Assembly (NCBI GenBank): GCA_963819755.1
Contig: CAWFXB010000001.1
Coordinates: 992,001-1,056,000, forward strand
Reading direction: 5' to 3'
DNA length: 64,000 nucleotides
DNA from: VRUE01 sp963819755
Lineage (GTDB): Bacteria; Actinomycetota; Thermoleophilia; Solirubrobacterales; 70-9
In this document: in pieces, positions 26,280 through 33,515 of the stretch
How the letters are laid out: every line of letters starts with the position of its first letter
Position numbering within the stretch: the stretch's first letter is position 1
The notes under the pieces: generated by a model
Told to the model about the DNA's origin: nothing
Databases searched by the model: none
The model's input: only the letters and a program-made list of their open reading frames with translations
Position numbers and translations under genes: made by a program

Positions 26280-26352
26280 TGGAGCTAGTGGGGCTCGAAC
26301 CCACGACCTCCTGACTGCCAGTCAGACGCTCTTCCAGCTGAGCTATAGCCCC
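26280..26352 (-). tRNA. tRNA-Ala (anticodon GGC)
   Basis: 73 nt with all arms: a 7-bp acceptor stem containing the G3-U70 pair that identifies alanine tRNAs, a D arm AGCTCAGCTGGAAGAGC, an anticodon loop CTGGCAG with GGC at 34-36, and a T arm with GGTTCGAGCC. The 3' CCA is not encoded. It lies downstream of the DivIVA-like gene on the same strand. Confidence 0.97.
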
Positions 26353-26394
26353 GCAGGGTGCTGAGTTTAGAGGTTTGGGTGACGACGCCGGAAG

Positions 26395-27096
26395 CTACGC
26401 GGCGCGCTGCTCGGGGTCCTGATCGTCGTCGACGTCGAGGACCAGGTTGTCGTCCGCGGTGCGGCGGATGTTGAAGTCGAAGGGAGCGTTCTCTTCCAGC
26501 TCGCGAAGGAGGTCGACGGGCTCGTCGAGCCGCATCGAGAGCGTCGCGCGGCCCTCCGAGAAGCGCTCGACCGAGATCTCCGAAGCACCGAGGCGGCCGA
26601 CCGCGTTTTCGAAGCCGACCAGCTGCGAGAAGTCGCCGAGCGGACCAATCTCGAGCTTGATCAGGCCCTCGAAGAGTTGCCCCAAGGCGGCCTCGGCGCC
26701 GGCGGGCGGCGGCGGCTCGGCGCCGTTCGACGAGCCCTCGTGGATCTCGGCCAGGTCCTGCGTGCGCCGGCTCACCTCGACGGCCTCGCGCAGGGCCTTC
26801 ATGCGGATCCGCGTCGCCTGGCCACGGGCCTGGGTCTCGATTGCCTCGAGGCGCTCGGAGACCGCGTGCAGGGAGACGATGCTGCGCTCGTGGCGTTCGT
26901 CGGCCTCTCGCAATCGCTCGGTCAGGCTGCGGATCTCGCGCTCGCGCTCGATCACCATTCCCGAGAGCGAGGCCAGTTCGGAATCCGCGGTGGACGCGTG
27001 GTGCTCGACGGCGGAGATCGCCGCGTCGCGCGCCGACATAGCCGCGTCGACTTCGTCGCGGCGGTAGCCCAGTAGCGCCCGCTTGAAGCTAGCCAT
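26395..27096 (-). CDS. DivIVA-like coiled-coil protein
   Basis: 233 aa from ATG 27096. The opening SFKRALLGYRRDEVDAAM resembles the N-terminal membrane-binding DivIVA domain. A long coiled coil follows (about 20-120, Glu/Arg/Ser rich), then a Pro-rich hinge and a compact C-terminal domain (about 145-233). The C-terminal part (LIKLEIGPLGDFSQLVGFE) suggests a ligand- or protein-binding module. Likely acts at the cell pole or septum, but this is inference. It overlaps rsfS by 8 nt. An upstream in-frame ATG at 27129 is less likely. Confidence 0.7.
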   Translation of the reverse strand: MASFKRALLGYRRDEVDAAMSARDAAISAVEHHASTADSELASLSGMVIEREREIRSLTERLREADERHERSIVSLHAVSERLEAIETQARGQATRIRMKALREAVEVSRRTQDLAEIHEGSSNGAEPPPPAGAEAALGQLFEGLIKLEIGPLGDFSQLVGFENAVGRLGASEISVERFSEGRATLSMRLDEPVDLLRELEENAPFDFNIRRTADDNLVLDVDDDQDPEQRAA

Positions 27097-27490
27097 GCGC
27101 GGCACCGTAGAGGTGCCCTCGGACGCCATCCTGTGGCAGTTGCAACTCGAGCCGCGGCGCCTCGCGCCAGAGGTCCTCGAGCTGGTAGCGCTCCCTTTCC
27201 TCGGCGGTGAAGACGTGCAGGACGGCGTCGAGGTAGTCGAGCACGATCCAGCCGGCCGCCCCCTCCCCGTCGACCCCGCCGGGCAGCAACCCGTGCTCCC
27301 CCTTGAGGCGCAGCTTGACCTCGTCGACTATCGCCCGCGCCTGGCGTTCGTTGCGCGCCGTGCAGATCGCCAGGAAGTCCGTATAGGCGGCGAGTCCGCG
27401 CATGTCGAGGACGACGATCTCGGTCGCCCCCTTCGAGTCGGCCAGCTCGGCCAGCCGCCCCGCCAGCGCCTCGGACTCGAGCCCGCTCAC
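27089..27490 (-). CDS. rsfS: Ribosomal silencing factor RsfS
   Basis: Binds L14 and blocks subunit joining under nutrient limitation. The 133-aa protein has the Iojap-type core ATEIVVLDMRGLAAYTDFLAICTA and RQARAIVDEV, then WIVLDYLDAVLHVFTAEER, which are diagnostic. It overlaps the nadD stop by 4 nt; nadD-rsfS pairing is standard in bacteria. Confidence 0.95.
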   Translation of the reverse strand: MSGLESEALAGRLAELADSKGATEIVVLDMRGLAAYTDFLAICTARNERQARAIVDEVKLRLKGEHGLLPGGVDGEGAAGWIVLDYLDAVLHVFTAEERERYQLEDLWREAPRLELQLPQDGVRGHLYGAAHG

Positions 27491-28113
27491 GAGTAGATCC
27501 CCTTCTCCTCGATGAATCGCGCGACCGCCTCCGGCACGAGGTAGCGCAGCGGCCTACCGGCAGCCGCCCGCTCGCGCACGGCGGAGGAGGAGACGCCGAA
27601 CTGGGGCATCTCGAGCATCGTCGCCTTCCCCTCGGCGCTGACGCCGCGCATCACCGCGCCCACGTCGGCCTCGGATATGCCCGAGCGCCGCGCCACCGCC
27701 AGCCGCGCCAGCTCGACCACCCGCCGCGGCTCGCGCCAGCTCTCGAACCCGACGGCGGCGTCCGCCCCCATTACGAACACCAAGTCCGGCTCTTCCCTTT
27801 CGCGTGCAAGCAATTCCAAGGTCTCATACGTGTAGGACGGCCCGTCGCGTTCGACCTCCAGCGTGGAGACGGTGAAGCGCGGGTCGTCGGCGGCGGCGAG
27901 CCGCGTCATCGCCAACCGCAGCTCCCGGCCGGGGTCGTCGTGTATCCGCTTGTGCGGCGCCTCGCCGGTCGGCACCAGCACGACCTCGTCGAGCCCGAGC
28001 TGCCAGAGCGCCTCCTGGGCGAGCGCCAGATGCCCCAGGTGTGGCGGGTTGAAGGCCGAGCCGAGGACGCCGATCGCGGGACGAGCGCCGCCGGTCCCCG
28101 GGGCGCTACTCAC
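27487..28113 (-). CDS. nadD: Nicotinate-nucleotide adenylyltransferase
   Basis: Forms deamido-NAD from nicotinate mononucleotide and ATP. The nucleotidyltransferase motif is GSAFNPPHLGHLALAQEAL (HxGH type), and the C-terminal SSSAVRERAAAG matches the ISxTxxR phosphate-binding motif. The length of 208 aa is normal. The start ATG lies 8 nt inside the end of proA, and the stop overlaps rsfS. This proB-proA-nadD-rsfS order is common in Actinomycetota and Firmicutes. Confidence 0.96.
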   Translation of the reverse strand: MSSAPGTGGARPAIGVLGSAFNPPHLGHLALAQEALWQLGLDEVVLVPTGEAPHKRIHDDPGRELRLAMTRLAAADDPRFTVSTLEVERDGPSYTYETLELLAREREEPDLVFVMGADAAVGFESWREPRRVVELARLAVARRSGISEADVGAVMRGVSAEGKATMLEMPQFGVSSSAVRERAAAGRPLRYLVPEAVARFIEEKGIYS

Positions 28114-29371
28114 GCACTTGGCCGTCGCCGCGGACGACGTACTTGTAGGTGGTCAGCTCGCGCAGGCCGATCGGGCCACGCGCGTGCAGCTTCTGGGTCG
28201 AGTTGCCGATCTCCGCCCCCATCCCGAACTCGAAGCCGTCGGTGAAGCGGGTCGAGGCGTTCGTATAGACGACGGCGGCGTCCACCCCGGCGGAGAAGCG
28301 CGCGGCTGCGTCGTCGGAGCGGGTGACGATCGCCTCGGAGTGGCGAGTGCCGTGACGGTTGACGTGATCGATCGCCTGATCGAGCGAGTCGACGACCGCG
28401 ACGGCGAGCTTCAGATCGAGGTACTCGTCGTCCCAGTCCCCTTCGCCCGCCGGCCCGACCTCGACCCCGCCGGCGGCTGCCCGGGCGCGCTCGTCGCCGA
28501 CCAGCTCGACACCGGCGTCGCGCAGCTCGGCGAGCGCGCCGGGGAGGAACTCCTCCGCGACCGCAGCGTCGACCAGCAGCGTCTCGGCCGCGTTGCAGAC
28601 ACCTGGGCGCTGCGTCTTCGCGTTGACCGCGATCCGCCGCGCCATCTCGAGATCGGCGTCGGCGTGGACGTAGACGTGGCAGTTGCCGGCGGCGGCAAAG
28701 ATCACGGGCACGGTGGCGACGTCCTTGAGCGCGTTCTTCAGGCCTTCCCCGCCGCGCGGGATCAGCAGGTCGACCGTCTCCTCCTGGGTCGCCAGCTCGG
28801 CGAGGTCCTCGCGCCCCCCGCCGGCGAGCAGACCGGCCGCGTCCTCCGGCAACCCCGCCTCGGCAAGCGCCTCGCGCACGATCGCGGCCAGAGCGCTGTT
28901 GGTCCGCTCGGCGTAATGGGACCCGCGCAGGACGATCGCGTTGCCGCTCTTGATCGTCAGCGCCGCGCAATCGATGGTCACGTTCGGCCGCGCCTCGTAG
29001 ACGACGGCGACGACGCCAAGGGGAACCCGCAGCTTGGTCAGGTCGAGCCCGCTCTCCAGCGTTTTGCGGTCGAGCACCTCGCCGACCGGATCGTCCAACC
29101 CGGCAACAGCGCGCACACCGTCAGCCATCGCCGCGACCCGCTCAGCGCTCAGCGCCAACCGATCCCGCAGCGCCGGCGTCAATCCCTCGGCACGCTCGTC
29201 GGCCAAATCGGCAGCATTCGCCTCGAGCACCTCGCCGACTCGCTCACCAAGCAGCCGCGCGATCGCGTCCAGCGCCGCATCCTTCGTCGCGGTCGGAGCA
29301 GCGCCAAGGAGACGCGCCGCTCGCTGCGCGGCGGCACAGGTTTCGGCAACGGAAGAGGTCGTGACTGCCAT
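28106..29371 (-). CDS. proA: Gamma-glutamyl phosphate reductase
   Basis: NADPH-dependent second step of proline synthesis. The catalytic Cys is in the QRPGVCNAAETLLV motif; EARPNVTIDCAALTIKSGNA and FGMGAEIGNSTQKLHARGP are also conserved. ATG 29371 gives 421 aa; the frame is open further upstream but that part lies in the intergenic segment after proB. It overlaps nadD by 8 nt. Confidence 0.96.
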   Translation of the reverse strand: MAVTTSSVAETCAAAQRAARLLGAAPTATKDAALDAIARLLGERVGEVLEANAADLADERAEGLTPALRDRLALSAERVAAMADGVRAVAGLDDPVGEVLDRKTLESGLDLTKLRVPLGVVAVVYEARPNVTIDCAALTIKSGNAIVLRGSHYAERTNSALAAIVREALAEAGLPEDAAGLLAGGGREDLAELATQEETVDLLIPRGGEGLKNALKDVATVPVIFAAAGNCHVYVHADADLEMARRIAVNAKTQRPGVCNAAETLLVDAAVAEEFLPGALAELRDAGVELVGDERARAAAGGVEVGPAGEGDWDDEYLDLKLAVAVVDSLDQAIDHVNRHGTRHSEAIVTRSDDAAARFSAGVDAAVVYTNASTRFTDGFEFGMGAEIGNSTQKLHARGPIGLRELTTYKYVVRGDGQVRE

Positions 29372-29397
29372 CGACGCTAAGGGTAGCGGCGGGAGTC

Positions 29398-29414
29398 GGG
29401 TGCCCCTCTCGCTT
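29398..29414. repeat. Solo PE1-arm remnant after proB
   Basis: GGGTGCCCCTCTCGCTT is identical over 17 nt to the complement of 32807-32823, the right arm of PE1 copy C plus two core bases. No partner arm or core follows. It lies in the proB-proA gap, 10 nt after the proB stop. It may be a decayed element or chance. Confidence 0.3.
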
Positions 29415-29423
29415 CCCGGAGGC

Positions 29424-30512
29424 CTATAGCAACACAAACCGATCGCGGTGTATGACCTCGTCGGCCGCGTAAGGCAGCAGCTCGCGCACCTGCTCGGTCT
29501 TCAACCCCAGAACCTTCAAGAGCTCGTGGGATGCATAGTCGACTATGCCCTTGCCCACCACTTCCTCGCCGACAGTCACCTCGACCGCGTCACCCGCCTT
29601 GAATTCGCCGTCGAGGTTGGTGATTCCGACCGGCAGAAGGCTGGAGCCGCTCTGACGCAGAACGCGTGCCGCCCCGTCATCGACCATCAGCCGCCCCCGG
29701 GCGGGCTTGGCGTATCTCAGCCAGAGCTTGAAGCTCGACGCCTTGCCAGCCTGGGCAGCGAAGCGCGTGCCGACCGTCTCTCCACTGGCAGCGGCGAGCA
29801 GCGTTCCCGGCTTAGTCCCGTTGCAGATCGTCGCCGGGATGCCGGACTCGGCGGCCATCTCCGCGGCGGCGACCTTGCTTCGCATGCCTCCCGAGCCGAA
29901 GGCCGAGGTTAGGTCGCCGATCTCCATCCCGGCCAGCTGGTCGAAGTCGTCGACCGCCGCAATCAGCTCGGCGTCCGGGTTGGCGCGGGGATCGCCCCGA
30001 TGCAACCCATCGACGTCCGAGAGCAGCACCAACAGTCGCGCGTCGAGCAGGATCGCGACCTGGGCGGCAAGGAAGTCGTTGTCGCCGAAGGTGATCTCGT
30101 CGGTCGCGGTGGTGTCGTTCTCGTTGACCACCGGCACCACCCCCCACTCGATCAGCCGGCGCAGCGTCTGTCGGGCGTTGAGGTAGTTGATGCGCGCGGA
30201 GATGTCGGCTGCCGTCAGTAGGACCTGGGCGGCGCGGGTCCCCCCCTTGGCGAGCCGCGACTGATACGCCCGGAAGAGATCGCCCTGGCCGACGGCGGAG
30301 GCGGCCTGCAACTCGTCCATCGCCCGCGGGCGCTCGGACAAGCTCATCAGGCGGATGCCGCGAGCAATCGCCCCGGAGGTGACCATCGCGACCCGCTCGC
30401 CGCCCTGCTCCAGCTCGGCGACTTGGGCGCAGACCGAGTCGAGCACGTCCTCGCGCAGCTCGCCATCGTCGGCAGCGACGATCGAGGAGCCCAGCTTGAC
30501 CACCAGCGTCAT
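29424..30512 (-). CDS. proB: Glutamate 5-kinase
   Basis: ATP-dependent first step of proline synthesis, normally feedback-inhibited by proline. The amino-acid kinase domain (about 1-250) has VKLGSSIV, VTSGAIARG, NENDTTATDEITFGDND and FGSGGMRSKVAAA. A C-terminal PUA domain (about 275-355) contains GRLMVDDGAARVL. The length of 362 aa is normal. The start overlaps the stop of the PEP-mutase-like gene by 4 nt (ATGA). Confidence 0.97.
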   Translation of the reverse strand: MTLVVKLGSSIVAADDGELREDVLDSVCAQVAELEQGGERVAMVTSGAIARGIRLMSLSERPRAMDELQAASAVGQGDLFRAYQSRLAKGGTRAAQVLLTAADISARINYLNARQTLRRLIEWGVVPVVNENDTTATDEITFGDNDFLAAQVAILLDARLLVLLSDVDGLHRGDPRANPDAELIAAVDDFDQLAGMEIGDLTSAFGSGGMRSKVAAAEMAAESGIPATICNGTKPGTLLAAASGETVGTRFAAQAGKASSFKLWLRYAKPARGRLMVDDGAARVLRQSGSSLLPVGITNLDGEFKAGDAVEVTVGEEVVGKGIVDYASHELLKVLGLKTEQVRELLPYAADEVIHRDRFVLL

Positions 30513-31321
30513 TGGGAAAGTCTATGAGCGCCGGAGATCCTCAGCGCCGAGAAATCGCCCTCGTCGCGAATCCGTTCGGCGGCGCCGGCCATCGCCTCGA
30601 CGGCGACCCAGGCCAGGCTGCTGCCGACGCTGACGCGCTGGGCCCCCGCCTCGACCACCGCGGCCATCGAGAGTGCCGGGTGGGCGAGCACGTTGACCGG
30701 CTTCGAGGTCGCCTCGCAGACCGCGCGAACCTCATCCGCGTCGCGCAGCCCCGGTGCGTACAGCACGTCGGCGCCGGCGGCCTCGAACGCCCGCAGGCGC
30801 GCGATCGTGTCATCGAGGTCGGGGTTGCCGCGGATGTGGTTCTCGGCGCGCGCCGTGAAGGTGAACGGGAAGTCGAGGTTCCGTGCGGCCTCGGCCGCCG
30901 CGGCAACCCGCTCGACAGCGTGGTCGAAGGGGTAGATGCCGTCCTCGTGGCCGTAGTCCTCGATCGAGCCGCCGACGGCACCTGCCGCAGCCGCGTGGAC
31001 GATCGCCGCGGCCGCATCCTCCGGAGCCGGCCCGAAGCCGTTCTCGAGGTCGACCGAGACCGGCAGGCTCGTCGCCCGGTCGAGCGCGGTCACGTGCCCG
31101 GCCAGCTCCTCGAGCCCAACCTCGCCGTCCTCACGGCCCAGAGCGAAGGCGAACCCGCCGCTGGTCGTCGCCAGCGCCTTGAACCCGAGGTTCTCCATCA
31201 CCCGCGCGGAGCCGGCGTCCCACGGATTGGGAATGACGAACGGCTCGCCCTCGTGCAGGGCGCGGAATGCATCGGCCTTCTGCTGCTGTGTTGCGCTCAA
31301 AACGTTGCCTCCTTCGCTCAT
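30509..31321 (-). CDS. Isocitrate lyase / PEP mutase superfamily protein
   Basis: A 270-aa TIM-barrel enzyme of the carboxy-PEP-mutase / methylisocitrate-lyase group. Signature segments are IPNPWDAGSARVMENLGF, TTSGGFAFALG, VDLENGFG and GGSIEDYG. The catalytic KKCGH loop of true isocitrate lyases is not present, so it is more likely an oxaloacetate- or carboxyvinyl-type lyase of unknown substrate. It overlaps both obgE (4 nt) and proB (4 nt), which fixes start and stop and shows tight coupling, although no functional link to them is known. Confidence 0.87.
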   Translation of the reverse strand: MSEGGNVLSATQQQKADAFRALHEGEPFVIPNPWDAGSARVMENLGFKALATTSGGFAFALGREDGEVGLEELAGHVTALDRATSLPVSVDLENGFGPAPEDAAAAIVHAAAAGAVGGSIEDYGHEDGIYPFDHAVERVAAAAEAARNLDFPFTFTARAENHIRGNPDLDDTIARLRAFEAAGADVLYAPGLRDADEVRAVCEATSKPVNVLAHPALSMAAVVEAGAQRVSVGSSLAWVAVEAMAGAAERIRDEGDFSALRISGAHRLSQ

Positions 31322-32607
31322 GGATGCAGCTCGAACTCATGCTCGCCGACGCGGACGTCGTTACCCGCCTCGAAGCCGGCGGCTTTCAGTGCAGCGATGA
31401 CGCCGATCTCTTTCAGGCGCTGCTCCAGATAGGCCAGCGCCTCTTCGTTCTTGAGATCGTGACGCTCGAAGAGCAGCTCGACGCCGCGGCCGAGGATGCG
31501 AAAGGCGCCATCGTCCTCGCGCTCGACCGAGTAGCCGCCCTCGCCCACCGGGCGGTAGACGCGGTGCTCGACCTCGAATTCGGCCGGGCCGGCCTCGCGG
31601 CGCTCGGGGCGCGCCGGAACGTTCTCGGGCAGCTCGGAGAGGATCAGGCCACGCAGCTCGTCCAAGCCCTCGCCGGTCGCAGCGGAGGCCGCCAGCACCC
31701 TCTTCCCCTCGCCGAGTCGTTGCCGCCACTCACCGACCGCTTCCTCCACCTGCTCGGTCGGGAGCAGATCCCGCTTTGAGAGCAAGACGATCTCGGGGAG
31801 TTGCTCGAGCCCGGCGCCGTAAGCGGACAGCTCGCTCCGCACCGCCTCGTAGTTGACCTGAGGATCGCCCTCGGCCGGCGCCAGGTCGACGAGGTGGACG
31901 AGCATCGAGCAGCGCTCGACGTGGGCGAGGAACTCGTGCCCCAGCCCCGCTCCCTCCGCCGCGCCTTCGATCAGGCCGGGGATGTCGGCGACCACGGCCT
32001 GCCGATCCTCCCCCTCGATCGTCCCGAGCACCGGTGAGAGCGTCGTGAACGGGTAGTCCCCGACCTTCGGCTCCGCCCGCGTCAACCGCCCCAGCAGCGA
32101 GGACTTGCCGGCGTTGGGCAACCCGACCAGTCCGACGTCGGCGAGCAGTTTCAACCGAACCTCGATCCAGCCCTCCTCGCCCGAGGTCCCCTTCTCGGAG
32201 AACCGCGGCGCCTGCCGCACGGAGGTGGAGAACCGCTTGTTGCCATGCCCCCCACGCCCGCCGTGCGCAATCACAGCCCGCTGCCCAGCCTCGACAAGGT
32301 CGATCCGGCTCCCATCGACAGCTTCGGCCTGCGTACCGGCCGGCACAGGAATCAAGAGCTCCTCTCCCCGAGCCCCATGCCGGTTGGACCCTTCGCCACC
32401 CTTCCCCCGCCCAGCTCTGAAGTGCTTACTACCGCGCAGCGCCCCAAGGTCACGGCGACTGGGATCGCAGACAAGCACCACATCCCCCCCATGCCCACCG
32501 TCTCCACCATCCGGCCCACCGCGCGGAACATGAGCCTCCCGCCGAAAGCTCACGCACCCATTCCCCCCGGCTCCGCCCTCAACCCAGATTTTGGCTTTGT
32601 CGTACAC
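31318..32607 (-). CDS. obgE: GTPase ObgE/CgtA
   Basis: Ribosome-associated GTPase controlling 50S assembly and the stringent response. It has the N-terminal Obg fold (about 5-160, GGNGCVSFRREAHVPRGG, GGDGGHGG), a G domain (GLPNAGKSS, DIPGLIEGAAEGAGLG) and a C-terminal OCT domain. GTG 32607 is chosen because it precedes YDKAKIWVEGGAGGNG, matching the family N-terminus. The frame is open upstream through a palindromic repeat but that part is not Obg. From GTG it is 429 aa, normal for Actinomycetota. The order rplU-rpmA-obgE is conserved widely. Confidence 0.96.
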   Translation of the reverse strand: MYDKAKIWVEGGAGGNGCVSFRREAHVPRGGPDGGDGGHGGDVVLVCDPSRRDLGALRGSKHFRAGRGKGGEGSNRHGARGEELLIPVPAGTQAEAVDGSRIDLVEAGQRAVIAHGGRGGHGNKRFSTSVRQAPRFSEKGTSGEEGWIEVRLKLLADVGLVGLPNAGKSSLLGRLTRAEPKVGDYPFTTLSPVLGTIEGEDRQAVVADIPGLIEGAAEGAGLGHEFLAHVERCSMLVHLVDLAPAEGDPQVNYEAVRSELSAYGAGLEQLPEIVLLSKRDLLPTEQVEEAVGEWRQRLGEGKRVLAASAATGEGLDELRGLILSELPENVPARPERREAGPAEFEVEHRVYRPVGEGGYSVEREDDGAFRILGRGVELLFERHDLKNEEALAYLEQRLKEIGVIAALKAAGFEAGNDVRVGEHEFELHP

Positions 32608-32709
32608 GGAATGGAGAGGGTAGTTGGCGAGAAACCGTCCTATAAAGGGGGCTAACTCGCCAGACGGGTCTTGGAAAGCTTGCGACGCGAGGTTCTGGCG
32701 GATCGAAGA

Positions 32710-32833
32710 GGAGGGGCGTGGGTGCCCCTCTCGCGCAGCGGCGTCCCGTTTTCGCCCCCAAAGCGCTCGCGGACAGCCAGCGACAAAGCGCGGGCGAAAA
32801 CCCAGCAAGCGAGAGGGGCACCCACGCCCCTCC
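32710..32833 (+). repeat. Palindromic element PE1, copy C
   Basis: Arms 32710-32734 and 32809-32833 are exactly complementary over 25 nt around a 74-nt core (32735-32808). Within the core, GTTTTCGCCC and GGGCGAAAAC form an inner stem. It begins 6 nt past the rpmA stop and about 100 nt before the obgE GTG, so it may act as a terminator or attenuator between rpmA and obgE. The arms differ from those of copies A and B yet still pair. Confidence 0.85.
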
Positions 32834-32839
32834 CAAGCG

Positions 32840-33091
32840 CTAGTCCGACAGAACCGAGATCGTGCGGCCCTTGCGCGAGGGCTTGAACTGAACGGTCCCA
32901 GCCTGCTTCGCGAAGATCGTGTGATCGCGGCCGAGCCCGACGCCGTCACCGGGCCAGAACCGAGTTCCGCGCTGGCGCACGATGATCTCGCCGCCCGTGA
33001 CCTTCTGGCCGGCGAAGACCTTGACCCCAAGCATGTTGGGGTTGGATTCGCGACCGTTGCGGCTGGAGCCAAGGCCTTTCTTATGAGCCAT
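32840..33091 (-). CDS. rpmA: 50S ribosomal protein L27
   Basis: Component of the large subunit near the peptidyl-transferase centre. The 83-aa protein starts MAHKKGLGSSRNGRES; the N-terminal AHKKG reaches the active site, and no Firmicutes-type cleaved extension is present. Conserved GGEIIVRQRGTRFWPG is seen. The start overlaps the rplU stop by 11 nt. Confidence 0.97.
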   Translation of the reverse strand: MAHKKGLGSSRNGRESNPNMLGVKVFAGQKVTGGEIIVRQRGTRFWPGDGVGLGRDHTIFAKQAGTVQFKPSRKGRTISVLSD

Positions 33092-33515
33092 CGTCGGAGT
33101 CCTTTTTGACGGGGGTTTTTTTGCTCGCAGGTTTATCCCCAGCAGGTTTTTTAGCAGCCGCTTTTGGTTTTGCCTCTTTTTTTTCTGCCGATTTCTGTTT
33201 ATTGGTGCTGGTCAGCTCGGTGACCTCGAGCCGGGTCAGCTCGGAGCGGTGCCCGGCGCGGCGACGGTAGCCCTTCTTCGCCTTGTATTTGAAGACCTTG
33301 ATCTTCGGGCCGCGCAGGTGCTCGGAGACGGTCGCCTCGACTTTCACCTTCTCCAGCTCTTTCGGCTCGGCGACGATCTCCTTGTCGCGGAACAGCACGG
33401 GCCGGAGGGCGACTTTGTCGCCCTCCTTCGCGGACAGCCGGTCGACGAGCAGCGAAGTGCCCTTCTCGACCTTGTACTGCTTGCCACCGCTCTCTATGAC
33501 TGCGTACGTGCTCAT
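33081..33515 (-). CDS. rplU: 50S ribosomal protein L21 with basic C-terminal tail
   Basis: L21 core (about 1-103) with YAVIESGGKQYKVEKG and KYKAKKGYRRRAGHR. A Lys/Ala/Pro-rich tail of about 40 residues follows (KPKAAAKKPAG repeats), giving 144 aa where about 103 is standard. The tail uses AAA-rich lysine codons and is locally AT-rich. It is probably disordered and binds rRNA, but its role is unknown. It overlaps rng by 4 nt and rpmA by 11 nt. Confidence 0.95.
   Translation of the reverse strand: MSTYAVIESGGKQYKVEKGTSLLVDRLSAKEGDKVALRPVLFRDKEIVAEPKELEKVKVEATVSEHLRGPKIKVFKYKAKKGYRRRAGHRSELTRLEVTELTSTNKQKSAEKKEAKPKAAAKKPAGDKPASKKTPVKKDSDDGS

Noticed and set aside
12613..32833. Reading the PE1 copies as a CRISPR array or as insertion sequences
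   Set aside because: Copies are far apart, lie in both orientations and have no spacers, no transposase and no terminal repeats other than their own hairpin arms.
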